Below are positions 25,399 through 33,989 of a stretch of DNA of 47,842 bases, piece by piece; position 1 is the stretch's first letter; each line of letters starts with the position of its first letter. Under the pieces are notes generated by a model. That model saw only the letters and a list, made by a program, of their open reading frames with translations. It was not told the origin of the DNA and searched no databases. The position numbers and the translations under genes are program-made. The stretch spans positions 1-47,842 of the forward strand of contig NZ_JADEWL010000046.1 of NCBI RefSeq assembly GCF_015207665.1. The letters are read 5' to 3'. Source of the stretch: Plectonema cf. radiosum LEGE 06105. Lineage in GTDB: Bacteria > Cyanobacteriota > Cyanobacteriia > Cyanobacteriales > Nostocaceae.

Positions 25399-26088
25399 TT
25401 AAACCTTTGACCTGAATGCATATTCCACCGGGTCTGTCAATCCCAATTCAGCAAAAGCAGCAAGACGCAAACGACAAGAATCGCAAACTCCACAAGGGAC
25501 ATCACCACCGCTATAGCAAGACCAAGTTAATTCCCAAGGAACTCCTAATTTGTTACCTAATTGAATAATTTCGGTTTTTTTCAAATCGATTAAAGGTGTA
25601 ACAATATTAATGGGATTTCCTTCACGTCCTTGCTTGGTTCCTAAACGAAATACCTCTTGCATTGCTTTAATATAGTCGGGACGACAATCTGGATATCCCG
25701 AATAATCCAAAGCATTTACACCAATATAAACCTTTTCTGCGGCGATAGTTTCGGCATAAGAAGCGGCAAAACTTAAAAATATCGTATTTCTTGCAGGGAC
25801 GTAAGTAATGGGAATATTTTGAGACATTTCCTGCAAAGAACGCTCTTGAGGTAAACTAATCGAATTATCTGTAAGCGCCGAACCACCCCATTGCGTTAAG
25901 TCAAATTTAACAACTTGATGTTGGGTTACACCAGCTTTTTGGGCTACTGAAACCGCCGAGCGCAATTCTTTTCGATGCCTTTGCTGATAATCAAAACTGA
26001 TGGCGTAACATTCATATCCATCAGCTAAAGCTTGATATAAAACAGTGGAGGAGTCAAGTCCTCCTGATAATAAAATTACAGCTTTCAT
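25399..26088 (-). CDS. queC: 7-cyano-7-deazaguanine synthase QueC
   Basis: 229-residue ATP-dependent enzyme that converts 7-carboxy-7-deazaguanine plus ammonia into preQ0 in queuosine synthesis. The PP-loop ATP motif LLSGGLDSSTVLYQAL is at residues 6-21. Further blocks are SFDYQQRHRKEL and TYVPARNTIFLSFAASYAE. The C-terminal zinc cysteines are C-YSGGDVP-C-GV-C-DS-C. I chose the ATG at 26088 because AGGAGG lies about 8 bases before it. The upstream in-frame ATG at 26163 would add 25 residues across that ribosome site and is rejected. No other queuosine gene is adjacent. Confidence 0.96.
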   Translation of the reverse strand: MKAVILLSGGLDSSTVLYQALADGYECYAISFDYQQRHRKELRSAVSVAQKAGVTQHQVVKFDLTQWGGSALTDNSISLPQERSLQEMSQNIPITYVPARNTIFLSFAASYAETIAAEKVYIGVNALDYSGYPDCRPDYIKAMQEVFRLGTKQGREGNPINIVTPLIDLKKTEIIQLGNKLGVPWELTWSCYSGGDVPCGVCDSCRLRLAAFAELGLTDPVEYAFRSKV

Positions 26089-26593
26089 TTGTCTTTCCTC
26101 CTGGAGACTCCCGCCATGGCTATACTTAGCAGCTTGACGGTGAGAGGTAGGGAGGGGCAACACCTAAATTGCATACGATTAACCATCCTTCAACCTTTGT
26201 GATTGCTTCACTCCATTATTATGCGCTAACGGTTATAGCAGTCTTATCTATACAAATTGAAGTTTAATTGCAAAACCGGAGACTTTTTGATTAAATTCTA
26301 CGGGTTGAATTTCAATCATTTAAGAATACTAACGAAAATTTCAAGTTAATCAAAAGACATGATATTTTTTTGTGAATAATTCAAAAAAAAGATTAACAAT
26401 GCTCGGATATACGAAAGAAAGACGGATATCGGGAACTCACAACGAACTTTGAAATTCTTCATAAATAGAACCTCTATGTTACCATCTGGTTACGATCTGG
26501 ATGGTTATTAGGTTGCTGCTTTGTTGGCAAAAAAGTACAAAAATCAACAATTGTAGCGTCTTTAAAGTTGGTGGTTGAGGAGAGAAAATTAGA
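26089..26593. other. Divergent intergenic region between queC and oxidoreductase
   Basis: About 500 bases with no gene. The queC leader (26097-26160) can fold: CGGGAG near the gene pairs with CTC...CCG further upstream on the minus strand. It contains the 13-mer ATGGCGGGAGTCT that is also found near 47733-47745. I see no preQ1 riboswitch. The promoters of both genes are presumably here. Confidence 0.4.
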
Positions 26594-27673
26594 GTGCAAG
26601 ATAGCAGCATGTCAGCGGGAGAAAACAATGGATACGTACAGCGCCATCAACCACGTCCCATTCGTGTAGGCGTGATTGGTGTAGGTAACATGGGGCAACA
26701 TCATACCCGTGTACTAAGTTCGATGAAAGATGTAGAACTAGTTGGTGTAGCCGATATTGATATTGAGCGGGGCTTGGAAACCGCCAGTAAATATAAAACT
26801 AAATTTTTCGAGGATTACTGCGAGTTATTGCCTCATCTTGAGGCAGTTTGTATTGCCGTTCCTACCCGCCTACACTATGCCGTCGGGATAAATTGTCTAT
26901 TAGCAGGAATCCACGTTCTAATCGAAAAACCAATTGCTGCAAATATTTCTGAAGCAGAATCTTTGGTTAATGCCGCAGCAGAATCTGGCTGTATCTTGCA
27001 AGTAGGGCATATAGAGCGCTTTAAGCCAGCTTTTGGAGAATTAACTAAAATCATCAAAACTGACGAATTGCTCGCCTTAGAAGCTCACCGCATGAGTCCT
27101 TATTCAAGTCGGGCAAACGATGTTTCAGTAGTGCTGGATTTGATGATCCACGATATCGACTTGCTTTTAGAATTAGCTGCTGCACCAGTAGTGAAGTTAG
27201 CGGCTAGCGGTACCTGTACTCCCAACTCTACCTATTTGGATTATGTCACTGCGACGCTGGGATTTGCTAATGGTATTGTTGCTACCTTGACTGCTAGTAA
27301 AATCACTCACCGCAAAATCCGTAGAATTGTAGCTCATTCCAAAAATTCATTTACCGAAGCTGATTTCCTCAACAATGAAATTTGGATTCACCGATACCCC
27401 ACTAACTCAATAACAGACAACAGACAAACATACAGACAAGACGGTTTAATTGAAAAAGTTTACACCTCAAATGTAGAACCATTAGGGGCTGAATTAGAAC
27501 ACTTTGTGAATTGCGTGCGCGGTGGTAATCAGCCTTCAGTGGGTGGCGAACAAGCTCTCAAAGCCTTGAGATTAGCTAGTTTAATCGAACAAATGGCTGT
27601 ATCTGACAAAGTTTGGAACCCTTTAGATAGCCAATCAGAACCGATAATGCAATCTTTTAGTTCCACTATTTAG
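26594..27673 (+). CDS. Gfo/Idh/MocA family oxidoreductase
   Basis: 359-residue NAD(P)-dependent dehydrogenase. The N-terminal Rossmann domain has VGVIGVGNMGQHHTRVL, the acidic end of strand 2 (GVADIDIERG) and the family's EKP motif (VLIEKPIAANISEA), where Lys is catalytic. The C-terminal alpha/beta domain has LEAHRMSPYSSRANDVSVV and the DLMIHDIDLLLEL motif, whose His is typical of the active site. Members oxidise or reduce sugars, inositols and biliverdin-like compounds. Nothing here fixes the substrate, though sugar metabolism for glycans is common. The GTG at 26594 is used; an in-frame ATG at 26609 is the alternative. A good terminator follows at 27770-27812. Confidence 0.9.
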   Translation: MQDSSMSAGENNGYVQRHQPRPIRVGVIGVGNMGQHHTRVLSSMKDVELVGVADIDIERGLETASKYKTKFFEDYCELLPHLEAVCIAVPTRLHYAVGINCLLAGIHVLIEKPIAANISEAESLVNAAAESGCILQVGHIERFKPAFGELTKIIKTDELLALEAHRMSPYSSRANDVSVVLDLMIHDIDLLLELAAAPVVKLAASGTCTPNSTYLDYVTATLGFANGIVATLTASKITHRKIRRIVAHSKNSFTEADFLNNEIWIHRYPTNSITDNRQTYRQDGLIEKVYTSNVEPLGAELEHFVNCVRGGNQPSVGGEQALKALRLASLIEQMAVSDKVWNPLDSQSEPIMQSFSSTI

Positions 27674-27706
27674 AAATTTGAGAAATTTGAGAAATTTGAG
27701 AAATTT
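27672..27706. repeat. Nine-base tandem repeat (AGAAATTTG)
   Basis: Four direct copies of a 9-base unit begin at the stop codon of the oxidoreductase gene (27671-27673 is TAG). They are too short to code. This is a local expansion at a gene end. Confidence 0.85.
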
Positions 27707-27769
27707 TCACCGGACTTGAGTATTCAGCCTGTATTCTGAGAATTTAAAGCGTTATTTTAGCCATCGATC

Positions 27770-27812
27770 GGAGTATTGAGTAGGTATTAGCTTACTTAAT
27801 ACTCCTTTTTTT
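27770..27812 (+). terminator. Rho-independent terminator
   Basis: The stem GGAGTATTGAGTA/TACTTAATACTCC (13 pairs, one G-T wobble) with a 10-base loop is followed by seven Ts. It ends the oxidoreductase transcript. Confidence 0.9.
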
Positions 27813-29110
27813 GCGTTCAGATAAATGATAGATATAGCGGTAGTCATAATTATTAGGACATTTACCTGTTGCCTGTTCCCTTAAGAACAAAATAGACATC
27901 TCCGAAAAAGAATGTAGAGACGCGAAATTTCGCCTCTCTACAAGGTTTCTGGATGACGCATAATTAATTTCCACCAGATGTCTAATATGATGTCCTAACC
28001 AATATGACCATTGCTATATAGCGGTTTTCACTTGGGTGCAATACAAATTTTACCTCACCCCGCCCAAAGCCTCCCCTCTCCAAGGCATCGGAGAGGGGAG
28101 GGGTTAAAAAGTAAAAAGTAAAAAGTAAAAAGATAATCCCCATAAATAAATTAAGGGGATTTGATAAGGACGTATTGTTTGAAGGCACTACGTGTCTCGA
28201 AACAAATGTTTTTACTTCGTTCCATAAATAAATAATGGTGCTTAAACCATTTTTATTTTTCTTTACTTTTGCCTTTTTATTTTTTACTTTTGCCTTGTTC
28301 GGTGAGGTTTTAGTGTATTGGACTCAACTGAAATTTGCTATGTATGATACGAATATTTAATTTTAGGAAAATAAAAATAAAAATTATTTAGAGTGTAGTC
28401 AATTTATCTTGATTGTTGACACCAAAATAATGCACTTTTTATGAAGCATACAATCAATTCAAATTCAAACTTAATGTATCTAATGTTTCATCATTGTCTA
28501 GTTGCTGGGGGTTGTGTATACCGTTAAAAATAAAAAACCAACAAATTATGATCCGCGATCGCTTTTTTTGATCAAGGCAGGTATTTGTATCAGGCTAAAT
28601 ATTTTTAGCAAAACTCAAACCAGTCAAAAATGACGTTATCGGTCTGTAGCTTATTCATTTCGCTTTGTAATTTTAAATTCACCAATACATATTTACTGAC
28701 TTACCTGTTTTACACATATATGGTGGCGGTACATGAGTAGGTTTGCTAACATACTCAGAAAAAGCGCGATCTAGTCAGTTATGAAGTAGTTTGTATTTTG
28801 TAGCTTGTCACCCGTCTAAACAAATCTACAAAGATAGTATGGCCATAACACTTATCGTAAAAGCGATAATAAAAAAGCCTTATTTCTTGAGAGAATACAT
28901 AAAAAGCCTGGACTGAAAAAACCAAAACGGTTCTAGCTGTTACAACAGACTTTAGTTCCCGTTGTTTGACTTCATACTTCGTTAACTTACAAAAACAGTC
29001 GATTACTGAGGTACACGAGTAATTTTTGCTCGCATCTCAATTAGAGTTGATTCTTTTTTGTAAGATTAGCATGATACCTTGTTAGAGCTAAGTAGAAACT
29101 AGGAATTTCC
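27813..29110. repeat. 1.3-kb gap upstream of the ParM-like operon
   Basis: No credible gene. Contents: a GTAGAGACGCGAAATTTCGCCTCTCTAC palindrome at about 27914-27941; an ATATAGCGGT...TTGGGTGCAATACAAAT element at 28016-28050 (related to 43863-43975); a 12-bp perfect hairpin CCTCCCCTCTCC/GGAGAGGGGAGG at 28070-28101; and four AAAAAGT heptamers at about 28106-28133. A TTATCG/CGATAA hairpin lies near 28852-28870. The last 250 bases are the likely promoter region of the actin-like gene and a candidate site for a centromere, but I find no clear iterons by eye. Confidence 0.6.
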
Positions 29111-30262
29111 ATGACAGACCAACCTTCCGCTGCTACCCCGATGAATGCCGCTGCGATACCGATGAACAGAATCACGGCATCTACTCCGATTAACACAACT
29201 CCCAAGCTGACGAATCCCGGTAATGGTGGGAGTAAGAATCTTCTTAGTGTAGACCTTGGTAGGACTTCTACCAAAACCAGCGTTAGTCGCGAGCCGAATA
29301 GTGTGATTTTTGTTTCCTCCAATGTCAAACAAATGACAATGGAACAAGTTCATGGAGGAGTTTTTGAAGCTCGTGCAACAGATCCTTTGATGGATCTTTG
29401 GCTGGAGTATCAAGGTAATGGTTATGCTGTTGGTCAACTCGCAGCTGACTTTGGAGCCGATTTAGGAGTCGGTCAATCTAAAGTTGAAGCTGCACTGATT
29501 AAAGTTTTGGCTTGTGTGGGATACTTTAAGCTTAAAGATGATATTTCCGTAATCTTAGGTCTTCCTTATCTTTCTCAAGAACAATTTGAAAAAGAAAAAG
29601 CACAACTCATATCTCAAGTTACTGGCCCTCACGTAATGAACTTCCGTGGTGAGTCTGTAACAATCAACGTTAATAAAGTTTGGGTAATGCCAGAAGGCTA
29701 TGGTAGCTTGCTGTGGTGTGAATCCCAACCCAAGAAGGGACCTGGAGCGCCCGACTTCACCAAAGTTTCTGCCGCGATTGTGGATATTGGACACCAAACT
29801 ACAGATTGTTTGATGGTGGATAACTTCCGTTTCGCAAGAGGAGCTTCCAAAAGTGAAGACTTTGGTATGAGCAAATTTTACGAACTCGTAGCCGCTGAAA
29901 TTGAAGGTGCAGACAGTCAATCTTTATCTTTGATTGCTGCGGTAAATAAGCCCAAAGGTGAACGCTTCTACCGTCCTAGAGGTTCCAGTAAGCCTACCAA
30001 TCTAGATGATTTCCTTCCTAACCTAATCGAAATGTTTTCCCGCGAAATCTGCACTCGTGTGTTAGCATGGCTGCCAGAACGTGTTACAGACGTAATTCTT
30101 ACCGGGGGTGGTGGTGAATTTTTCTGGGAAGACATTCAACGCTTGCTCAAAGAAGCAAAAATTAATGCCCATTTAGCTGCACCTTCCCGAGAAGCTAATG
30201 CTTTGGGGCAGTATATTTATGGAGAGGCACAATTATCTGCCAGTCGCTCTTCTAGGTCTTAA
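29111..30262 (+). CDS. ParM/StbA-family actin-like ATPase
   Basis: 383-residue actin-fold ATPase of the ParM/StbA type, whose plasmid members polymerise to push DNA copies apart. The first 40 residues are low-complexity (Thr/Pro/Asn/Met-rich) and probably disordered. The actin motifs follow: phosphate-1 LLSVDLGRTSTKTSV (about residues 45-59), a PYLSQEQFEKEK connect region, phosphate-2 AIVDIGHQTTDCLMV (about 219-233) and the adenosine motif DVILTGGGGEFFW (about 332-344). All are intact. AGGA lies about 7 bases before the ATG. A small coiled-coil gene starts 5 bases after its stop, matching the ParM-ParR order. Chromosomal rather than plasmid location is inferred from the housekeeping genes on both sides. 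Its cargo is unknown. Confidence 0.88.
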   Translation: MTDQPSAATPMNAAAIPMNRITASTPINTTPKLTNPGNGGSKNLLSVDLGRTSTKTSVSREPNSVIFVSSNVKQMTMEQVHGGVFEARATDPLMDLWLEYQGNGYAVGQLAADFGADLGVGQSKVEAALIKVLACVGYFKLKDDISVILGLPYLSQEQFEKEKAQLISQVTGPHVMNFRGESVTINVNKVWVMPEGYGSLLWCESQPKKGPGAPDFTKVSAAIVDIGHQTTDCLMVDNFRFARGASKSEDFGMSKFYELVAAEIEGADSQSLSLIAAVNKPKGERFYRPRGSSKPTNLDDFLPNLIEMFSREICTRVLAWLPERVTDVILTGGGGEFFWEDIQRLLKEAKINAHLAAPSREANALGQYIYGEAQLSASRSSRS

Positions 30263-30267
30263 AACTG

Positions 30268-30783
30268 ATGTTCCAATGGTCAAAAAAAGTAGTTAAATCT
30301 GTTACGTTCAATCCAGGGGTAGCGGATGAAAGCTTGTTAGATGTTGTTGAAAGGCACTTAGAAACAGAGCCAGATAAGACTTTCAGCGACCTCTGTAAAG
30401 AAGCTTTATGGCAAGCTTTGTGCGTACCGGAATCTGTACGACCAGATCCGCAACCAACATCAACAGCAACACCGAAACCATCATCCGGGGTGGGAGAACA
30501 CATCGCTGACCTGGAAAGAAAATTGGCTGACCTTGAGGAACGTTTCTTTACTAGGGAATCAAATCGGTTGGTAACGATGGAACAACATTTGACACAGCTT
30601 AGTCAGCAAGTGGCTCAGTTGGCAATGATGATCAATCAAGGTTCTGTCGTTCAACCTTCAACTCAATCAAAGGTGTCTGAAGTATTAAATAATACTTCTA
30701 TGCCGACTTCTACTGTTAGTAATCCTTATAAAGAGGAAGACCCCTTAATCAGCCGCTTGAGCGAACTTGTGGATGATTTTTAA
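30268..30783 (+). CDS. ParR-like partner of the actin-like ATPase (coiled-coil)
   Basis: 171 residues. The N-terminal 45 residues (KSVTFNPGVADESLLDVVER and TFSDLCKEALWQAL) have a strand followed by two helices, the outline of a ribbon-helix-helix DNA-binding domain such as in ParR. A Pro/Thr-rich linker leads to a coiled coil (about 80-135; HIADLERKLADLEERF and LTQLSQQVAQLAMMI). A Ser/Thr-rich stretch follows, and then a conserved-looking acidic C-terminal tail DPLISRLSELVDDF that could cap filament ends, as the ParR tail does. It lies 5 bases after the ParM-like gene, so the two are almost certainly co-transcribed. The DNA-binding role is inferred from layout. Confidence 0.75.
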   Translation: MFQWSKKVVKSVTFNPGVADESLLDVVERHLETEPDKTFSDLCKEALWQALCVPESVRPDPQPTSTATPKPSSGVGEHIADLERKLADLEERFFTRESNRLVTMEQHLTQLSQQVAQLAMMINQGSVVQPSTQSKVSEVLNNTSMPTSTVSNPYKEEDPLISRLSELVDDF

Positions 30784-30812
30784 AGGAAAACAGGGTGTAT
30801 ATCTTTTGTGCT

Positions 30813-30897
30813 GCTGTCAAACATCTTCGATCGCATTTAATTCCGCAGCAAGAGGTTTTCTCTGCCGTCTTATTAATTGCAAATGGTGTTTGACAGC
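30813..30897. repeat. Inverted repeat after the ParM/ParR-like operon
   Basis: GCTGTCAAACA at 30813-30823 is perfectly matched by TGTTTGACAGC at 30887-30897. A second weaker pair is inside (CGCATTTAATT/AATTGCAAATG). No T-run follows, so it is either a weak terminator or a protein-binding or structured-RNA site. Confidence 0.7.
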
Positions 30898-30954
30898 TAT
30901 ATTTTAATGAATGTTTATTTTTAGGTATAAACAATGTCAAACTAACAACCTCTA

Positions 30955-31350
30955 CTACTCCCCCTCTCCCTGAGTTTCTATTTGCAATTCGGGCTTTTGT
31001 TCGCTCTTAATCTTGTCTAAAAGCGATAGTACCCTGTTACCTCTTTCAATTGAACGGTCTTCCAAGAAGATTACTTCCGGGGTACGACGTAAACGGATTC
31101 TTGAACCAAGTTCGCTACGGACGTAACCAGTCGCTGACTTTAAACCAGCCATTGTCTCTTCTTTGGCTTCATCAGTACCATAAATTGAAACGTAGATTTT
31201 AGCGTGTTGTAAATCACCTGAAACATCTACATCAGTAACGCTGACCATTCCCGTACCCACTCGGTCATCTTTAATCCCGTTGAGTAACATTAGGCTAACT
31301 TCCCGTTTAATTAATTCAGCAACGCGGGAAACGCGGCGATTAGTAGCCAT
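30955..31350 (-). CDS. rbfA: Ribosome-binding factor A
   Basis: 131-residue KH-fold protein that binds the 30S subunit and helps mature the 5' end of 16S rRNA, with a role in cold adaptation. The family signature is complete: [18 protein letters not shown] at the N-terminus, [20 protein letters not shown], and [21 protein letters not shown] at the C-terminus, followed by a short acidic tail. I chose the ATG at 31350 because AGGAGG lies about 8 bases before it; the in-frame start at 31413 reads through that site. It follows the DUF751 gene on the same strand, as in other cyanobacteria. Confidence 0.96.
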   Translation of the reverse strand: MATNRRVSRVAELIKREVSLMLLNGIKDDRVGTGMVSVTDVDVSGDLQHAKIYVSIYGTDEAKEETMAGLKSATGYVRSELGSRIRLRRTPEVIFLEDRSIERGNRVLSLLDKIKSEQKPELQIETQGEGE

Positions 31351-31435
31351 AAAAATAAGCCTCCTAACAGAGGTTTTACTACAAAAACTCGGCATTGATG
31401 CAGGGTTAAACACCCCTCACAAATCGCCTACTAGA

Positions 31436-31642
31436 TTAAATTGTACTTAAACCAAGCATTGCACGCAGGGTAAAAGAAATAAACACAAAAATGCCCACTA
31501 AGATTCCGATAAAAATAATCGAGGTGATAGGGCGCTTAAATATTGGTGTTAACCAGCCAAACGCATTCAAAAATATACCCAACGCGGTAGTTACCAAGTA
31601 GCGGGGGTAGCGAGACACGTTATCCCAAAAACCATCAAACAT
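31436..31642 (-). CDS. DUF751 family small membrane protein
   Basis: 68-residue protein with the DUF751/Ycf33-like layout: a short amphipathic N-terminus (MFDGFWDNVSRYPRYL) and two hydrophobic segments (TTALGIFLNAFGWLTPIF and TSIIFIGILVGIFVFISFTL), then a short polar end. It is likely a thylakoid or plasma-membrane protein, and its function is unknown. It lies upstream of rbfA on the same strand, 85 bases away, an arrangement I recognise from other cyanobacteria. Confidence 0.88.
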   Translation of the reverse strand: MFDGFWDNVSRYPRYLVTTALGIFLNAFGWLTPIFKRPITSIIFIGILVGIFVFISFTLRAMLGLSTI

Positions 31643-32297
31643 TTTTTTTGAGTATCTTGTTATTAACTGTAGATTTTTTGATGTACTTACTCAATAAATT
31701 GTAATCTAATAGTTGGTACATCTCTCATCTAATTTAAATTTATCTGGTTCTTCATGCAAGTAATCGGCATTATTTTAACGAATAGCAATATTTTTGGTGA
31801 TTTTTTGATTTTCTCCCCCCATCTTATCAGCAATATGAGCTACTTTACTTGTTGCACTCATCATTCTTTTACTAAATAATTTAATTTGTGCAGAATTAGC
31901 AAGTAAATTGGGAAAAATTATTATATGTAATTGCGAAGCTAGATTTATCGAATACGCGAATAACTGTATCTCGAAATCAATTTTCAAATATTTATCTGAA
32001 ATTTTCATATTTGAGGTAAGATTTATCACCTATTTATGACAGTTGATTTAAAAATACTCTTATTTTTTGGGGTTAGGACGTTTTTTTATTGGCGATTATT
32101 TGTGACCTTTTAATCTTAGTAGAGCCTCCTGATTTATCCCCTGACAAACTAACTTATCTAAACTAATTTATATATTTGTCGGGGACATTGGGAGTGTTTT
32201 TACTATTTAAGCACTGATGTCGATCATCTATAGTCATTGTAAGTTCTGTAAAAGTAAAATAAAGCGGCAGTAGGTTAAATATTATTAATCTACTTAT
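31643..32297. other. Gap with no supported gene
   Basis: About 650 AT-rich bases. A minus-strand frame at 31775-32029 (up to 84 residues, GTG or internal ATG start, no ribosome site) could be a small protein, but I see no motif and no support. No repeats are evident. Confidence 0.4.
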
Positions 32298-33530
32298 TTA
32301 ACCTGCTTGAATTTCACTATTACTGTTACGAATAGACCATGCTAGTTCTAGCAACTTAGTCCAGCGCTTTTGTAGCTGTTTCGGAGTACATTTAAGTACT
32401 TTGGCAATTGTTTGGTCGTTTTGTTTATCGCTTTTCAATTCCAACATTTGACGTTGTTGTTCGGAAAGTTGATTGACAAAAGCATCCCATTGAGTAGAAG
32501 ACATTCCTAATTTTTGTTCCAAACTTGCACCCAACCACTGATGTACTAATTGCCAATTATGGGTGCGTGCGAATTTTTCTACATGGTACTTAAAACGCTG
32601 TTGTAGATAATCGCGCTGACGACTGGTTAAACCGAGAATTCGATCGATTTCTGGAGCGCTCAAATCTTGGAGTTTCAACGATAAATAATCTACACAGTCA
32701 CTTTGACCTTGAACTTGCAGGTAATTCACCAGTTCAGAAATAACCCGATCGCGCTCTGCTTCTTCTGCTGGGTCAAAATTTGATTGTGCAACCATTTGCG
32801 ATCGCACTTGTTGAACAGCAGAGTTGCGCTGGTATGCTTCTGCATCTTCGGATTTGGCAGATTCTAAAGCCATTTCCATGTCAACGGTGGTTTCTTGAGG
32901 TAAACGACGGCTAAAGCCTTGAGCGCGGAGGATGATTAATTGTTGGTTAGCGTTTCCTGGTAGGGAAATACGACGTTTAGCATACTGTTCGGTAAATGCC
33001 ATGTACTCTCCTAATTGCAGCCGAGTTCGGGGAGTGTAGTCTTGAGGTAATTCGTTTTCCCGACGGAAGGCTTTAATCGCTTCGATATAGAATGCTTGGA
33101 GGAAATCTTCAATCAAGTTGTAACGTGCATCAAAACCCAACTGACAACCGGGAAGACTGATATGGCGGTAAACCATTGAACCAAGAGTGCTATGTAATTC
33201 TACTCTACCGCGTCTGGAACCTAATTGATAATAATGCAAGCATTTTTGCAAGCGATGCCGCGCTAAACTAAATAACCAAGATTTAACTTGTCCGGATGTT
33301 TGAATGCGGTAGCTTTTCTCGCAAATGCGTTCTACTTCTTTGGCTATACGTGTAGCGATTAATTGAATAGTTTCAGGAGTAGCTTTAACTTGAGATTCCA
33401 ACTCTTGACATATCTGCTGAATTAACACATTGTTACTATCCTGGTTATTTCCCTGGGGCTGTAAATTTGCAGCTTCGTTTTCAACAGCAGATGTAGATTC
33501 CGGTAGATTAGCAAAGTTTGTTTTCATCAT
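32298..33530 (-). CDS. HetZ-family heterocyst-related DNA-binding protein
   Basis: About 410 residues. The segment SGQVKSWLFSLARHRLQKCL followed by YYQLGSRRGRVELHSTLGSMVYRHIS, and later LGEYMAFTEQYAKRRISLPG and QQLIILRAQGFSRRLPQE, matches my recollection of HetZ, an early regulator of heterocyst differentiation that binds DNA, and of its paralogue family. The C-terminal third (DLSAPEIDRILGLTSRQRDYLQQRF and AKVLKCTPKQLQKRWTKLL) has two sigma-region-4-like helix-turn-helix units. The start is ATG at 33530 or 33527, with no ribosome site; the frame extends further upstream but without support. No patU-type gene is next to it, so it may be a HetZ paralogue rather than HetZ itself. Confidence 0.7.
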   Translation of the reverse strand: MMKTNFANLPESTSAVENEAANLQPQGNNQDSNNVLIQQICQELESQVKATPETIQLIATRIAKEVERICEKSYRIQTSGQVKSWLFSLARHRLQKCLHYYQLGSRRGRVELHSTLGSMVYRHISLPGCQLGFDARYNLIEDFLQAFYIEAIKAFRRENELPQDYTPRTRLQLGEYMAFTEQYAKRRISLPGNANQQLIILRAQGFSRRLPQETTVDMEMALESAKSEDAEAYQRNSAVQQVRSQMVAQSNFDPAEEAERDRVISELVNYLQVQGQSDCVDYLSLKLQDLSAPEIDRILGLTSRQRDYLQQRFKYHVEKFARTHNWQLVHQWLGASLEQKLGMSSTQWDAFVNQLSEQQRQMLELKSDKQNDQTIAKVLKCTPKQLQKRWTKLLELAWSIRNSNSEIQAG

Positions 33531-33989
33531 TTTTTTTATTTTTGGTACTGCACCGTAACTACATAGCTCGCAGCCTGGGGAAAAGCTTATCAAGACTCAA
33601 CCTTGCTCGCTGCTCACACTTATGAATGTAAGAAATATCCGTAAGTTCCGGATATGCCGGTGTGTCGCTTTCTTAGGGTTTCTTCAAAACGCTACTGTCA
33701 CACTCCTAAGTATAAATACTGGAAATAGCTTCAAAGCTTTGTGATGTAAGGTTTTGAACCGCGCTGTACCTATGCTCATTTTACCTTGGTGAATGTGACA
33801 ATTTAGAAATTGGAGTATTTAAACTAATTAAAAAGACAAGGTGAAGTAACAGGGTTTTTTGATTTTTGTCAGCAAATAAATCCCCTACATACGGGAACGA
33901 TGTTTTCCACTAACCTTGAGCATTGCTTGTTTATTCATGATTCCTTTACACACGTAGCAATAAACCCGGTTTCTACAGCAGTTGTGATT
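33531..33989. other. Leader region of the HetZ-family gene
   Basis: About 460 bases with no gene. The long leader and the absence of a ribosome site at the ATG suggest transcriptional control from within this region, but I do not see a definite promoter or a repeat. Confidence 0.4.

Noticed and set aside
26089-26164. Possible preQ1 riboswitch before queC
   Set aside because: None of the preQ1 aptamer consensus is readable; the hairpin there fits repeat or IS-derived DNA better.
31775-32029. 84-residue minus-strand frame
   Set aside because: GTG or internal ATG start without ribosome site, no recognisable motif and AT-rich surroundings; not strong enough to call.
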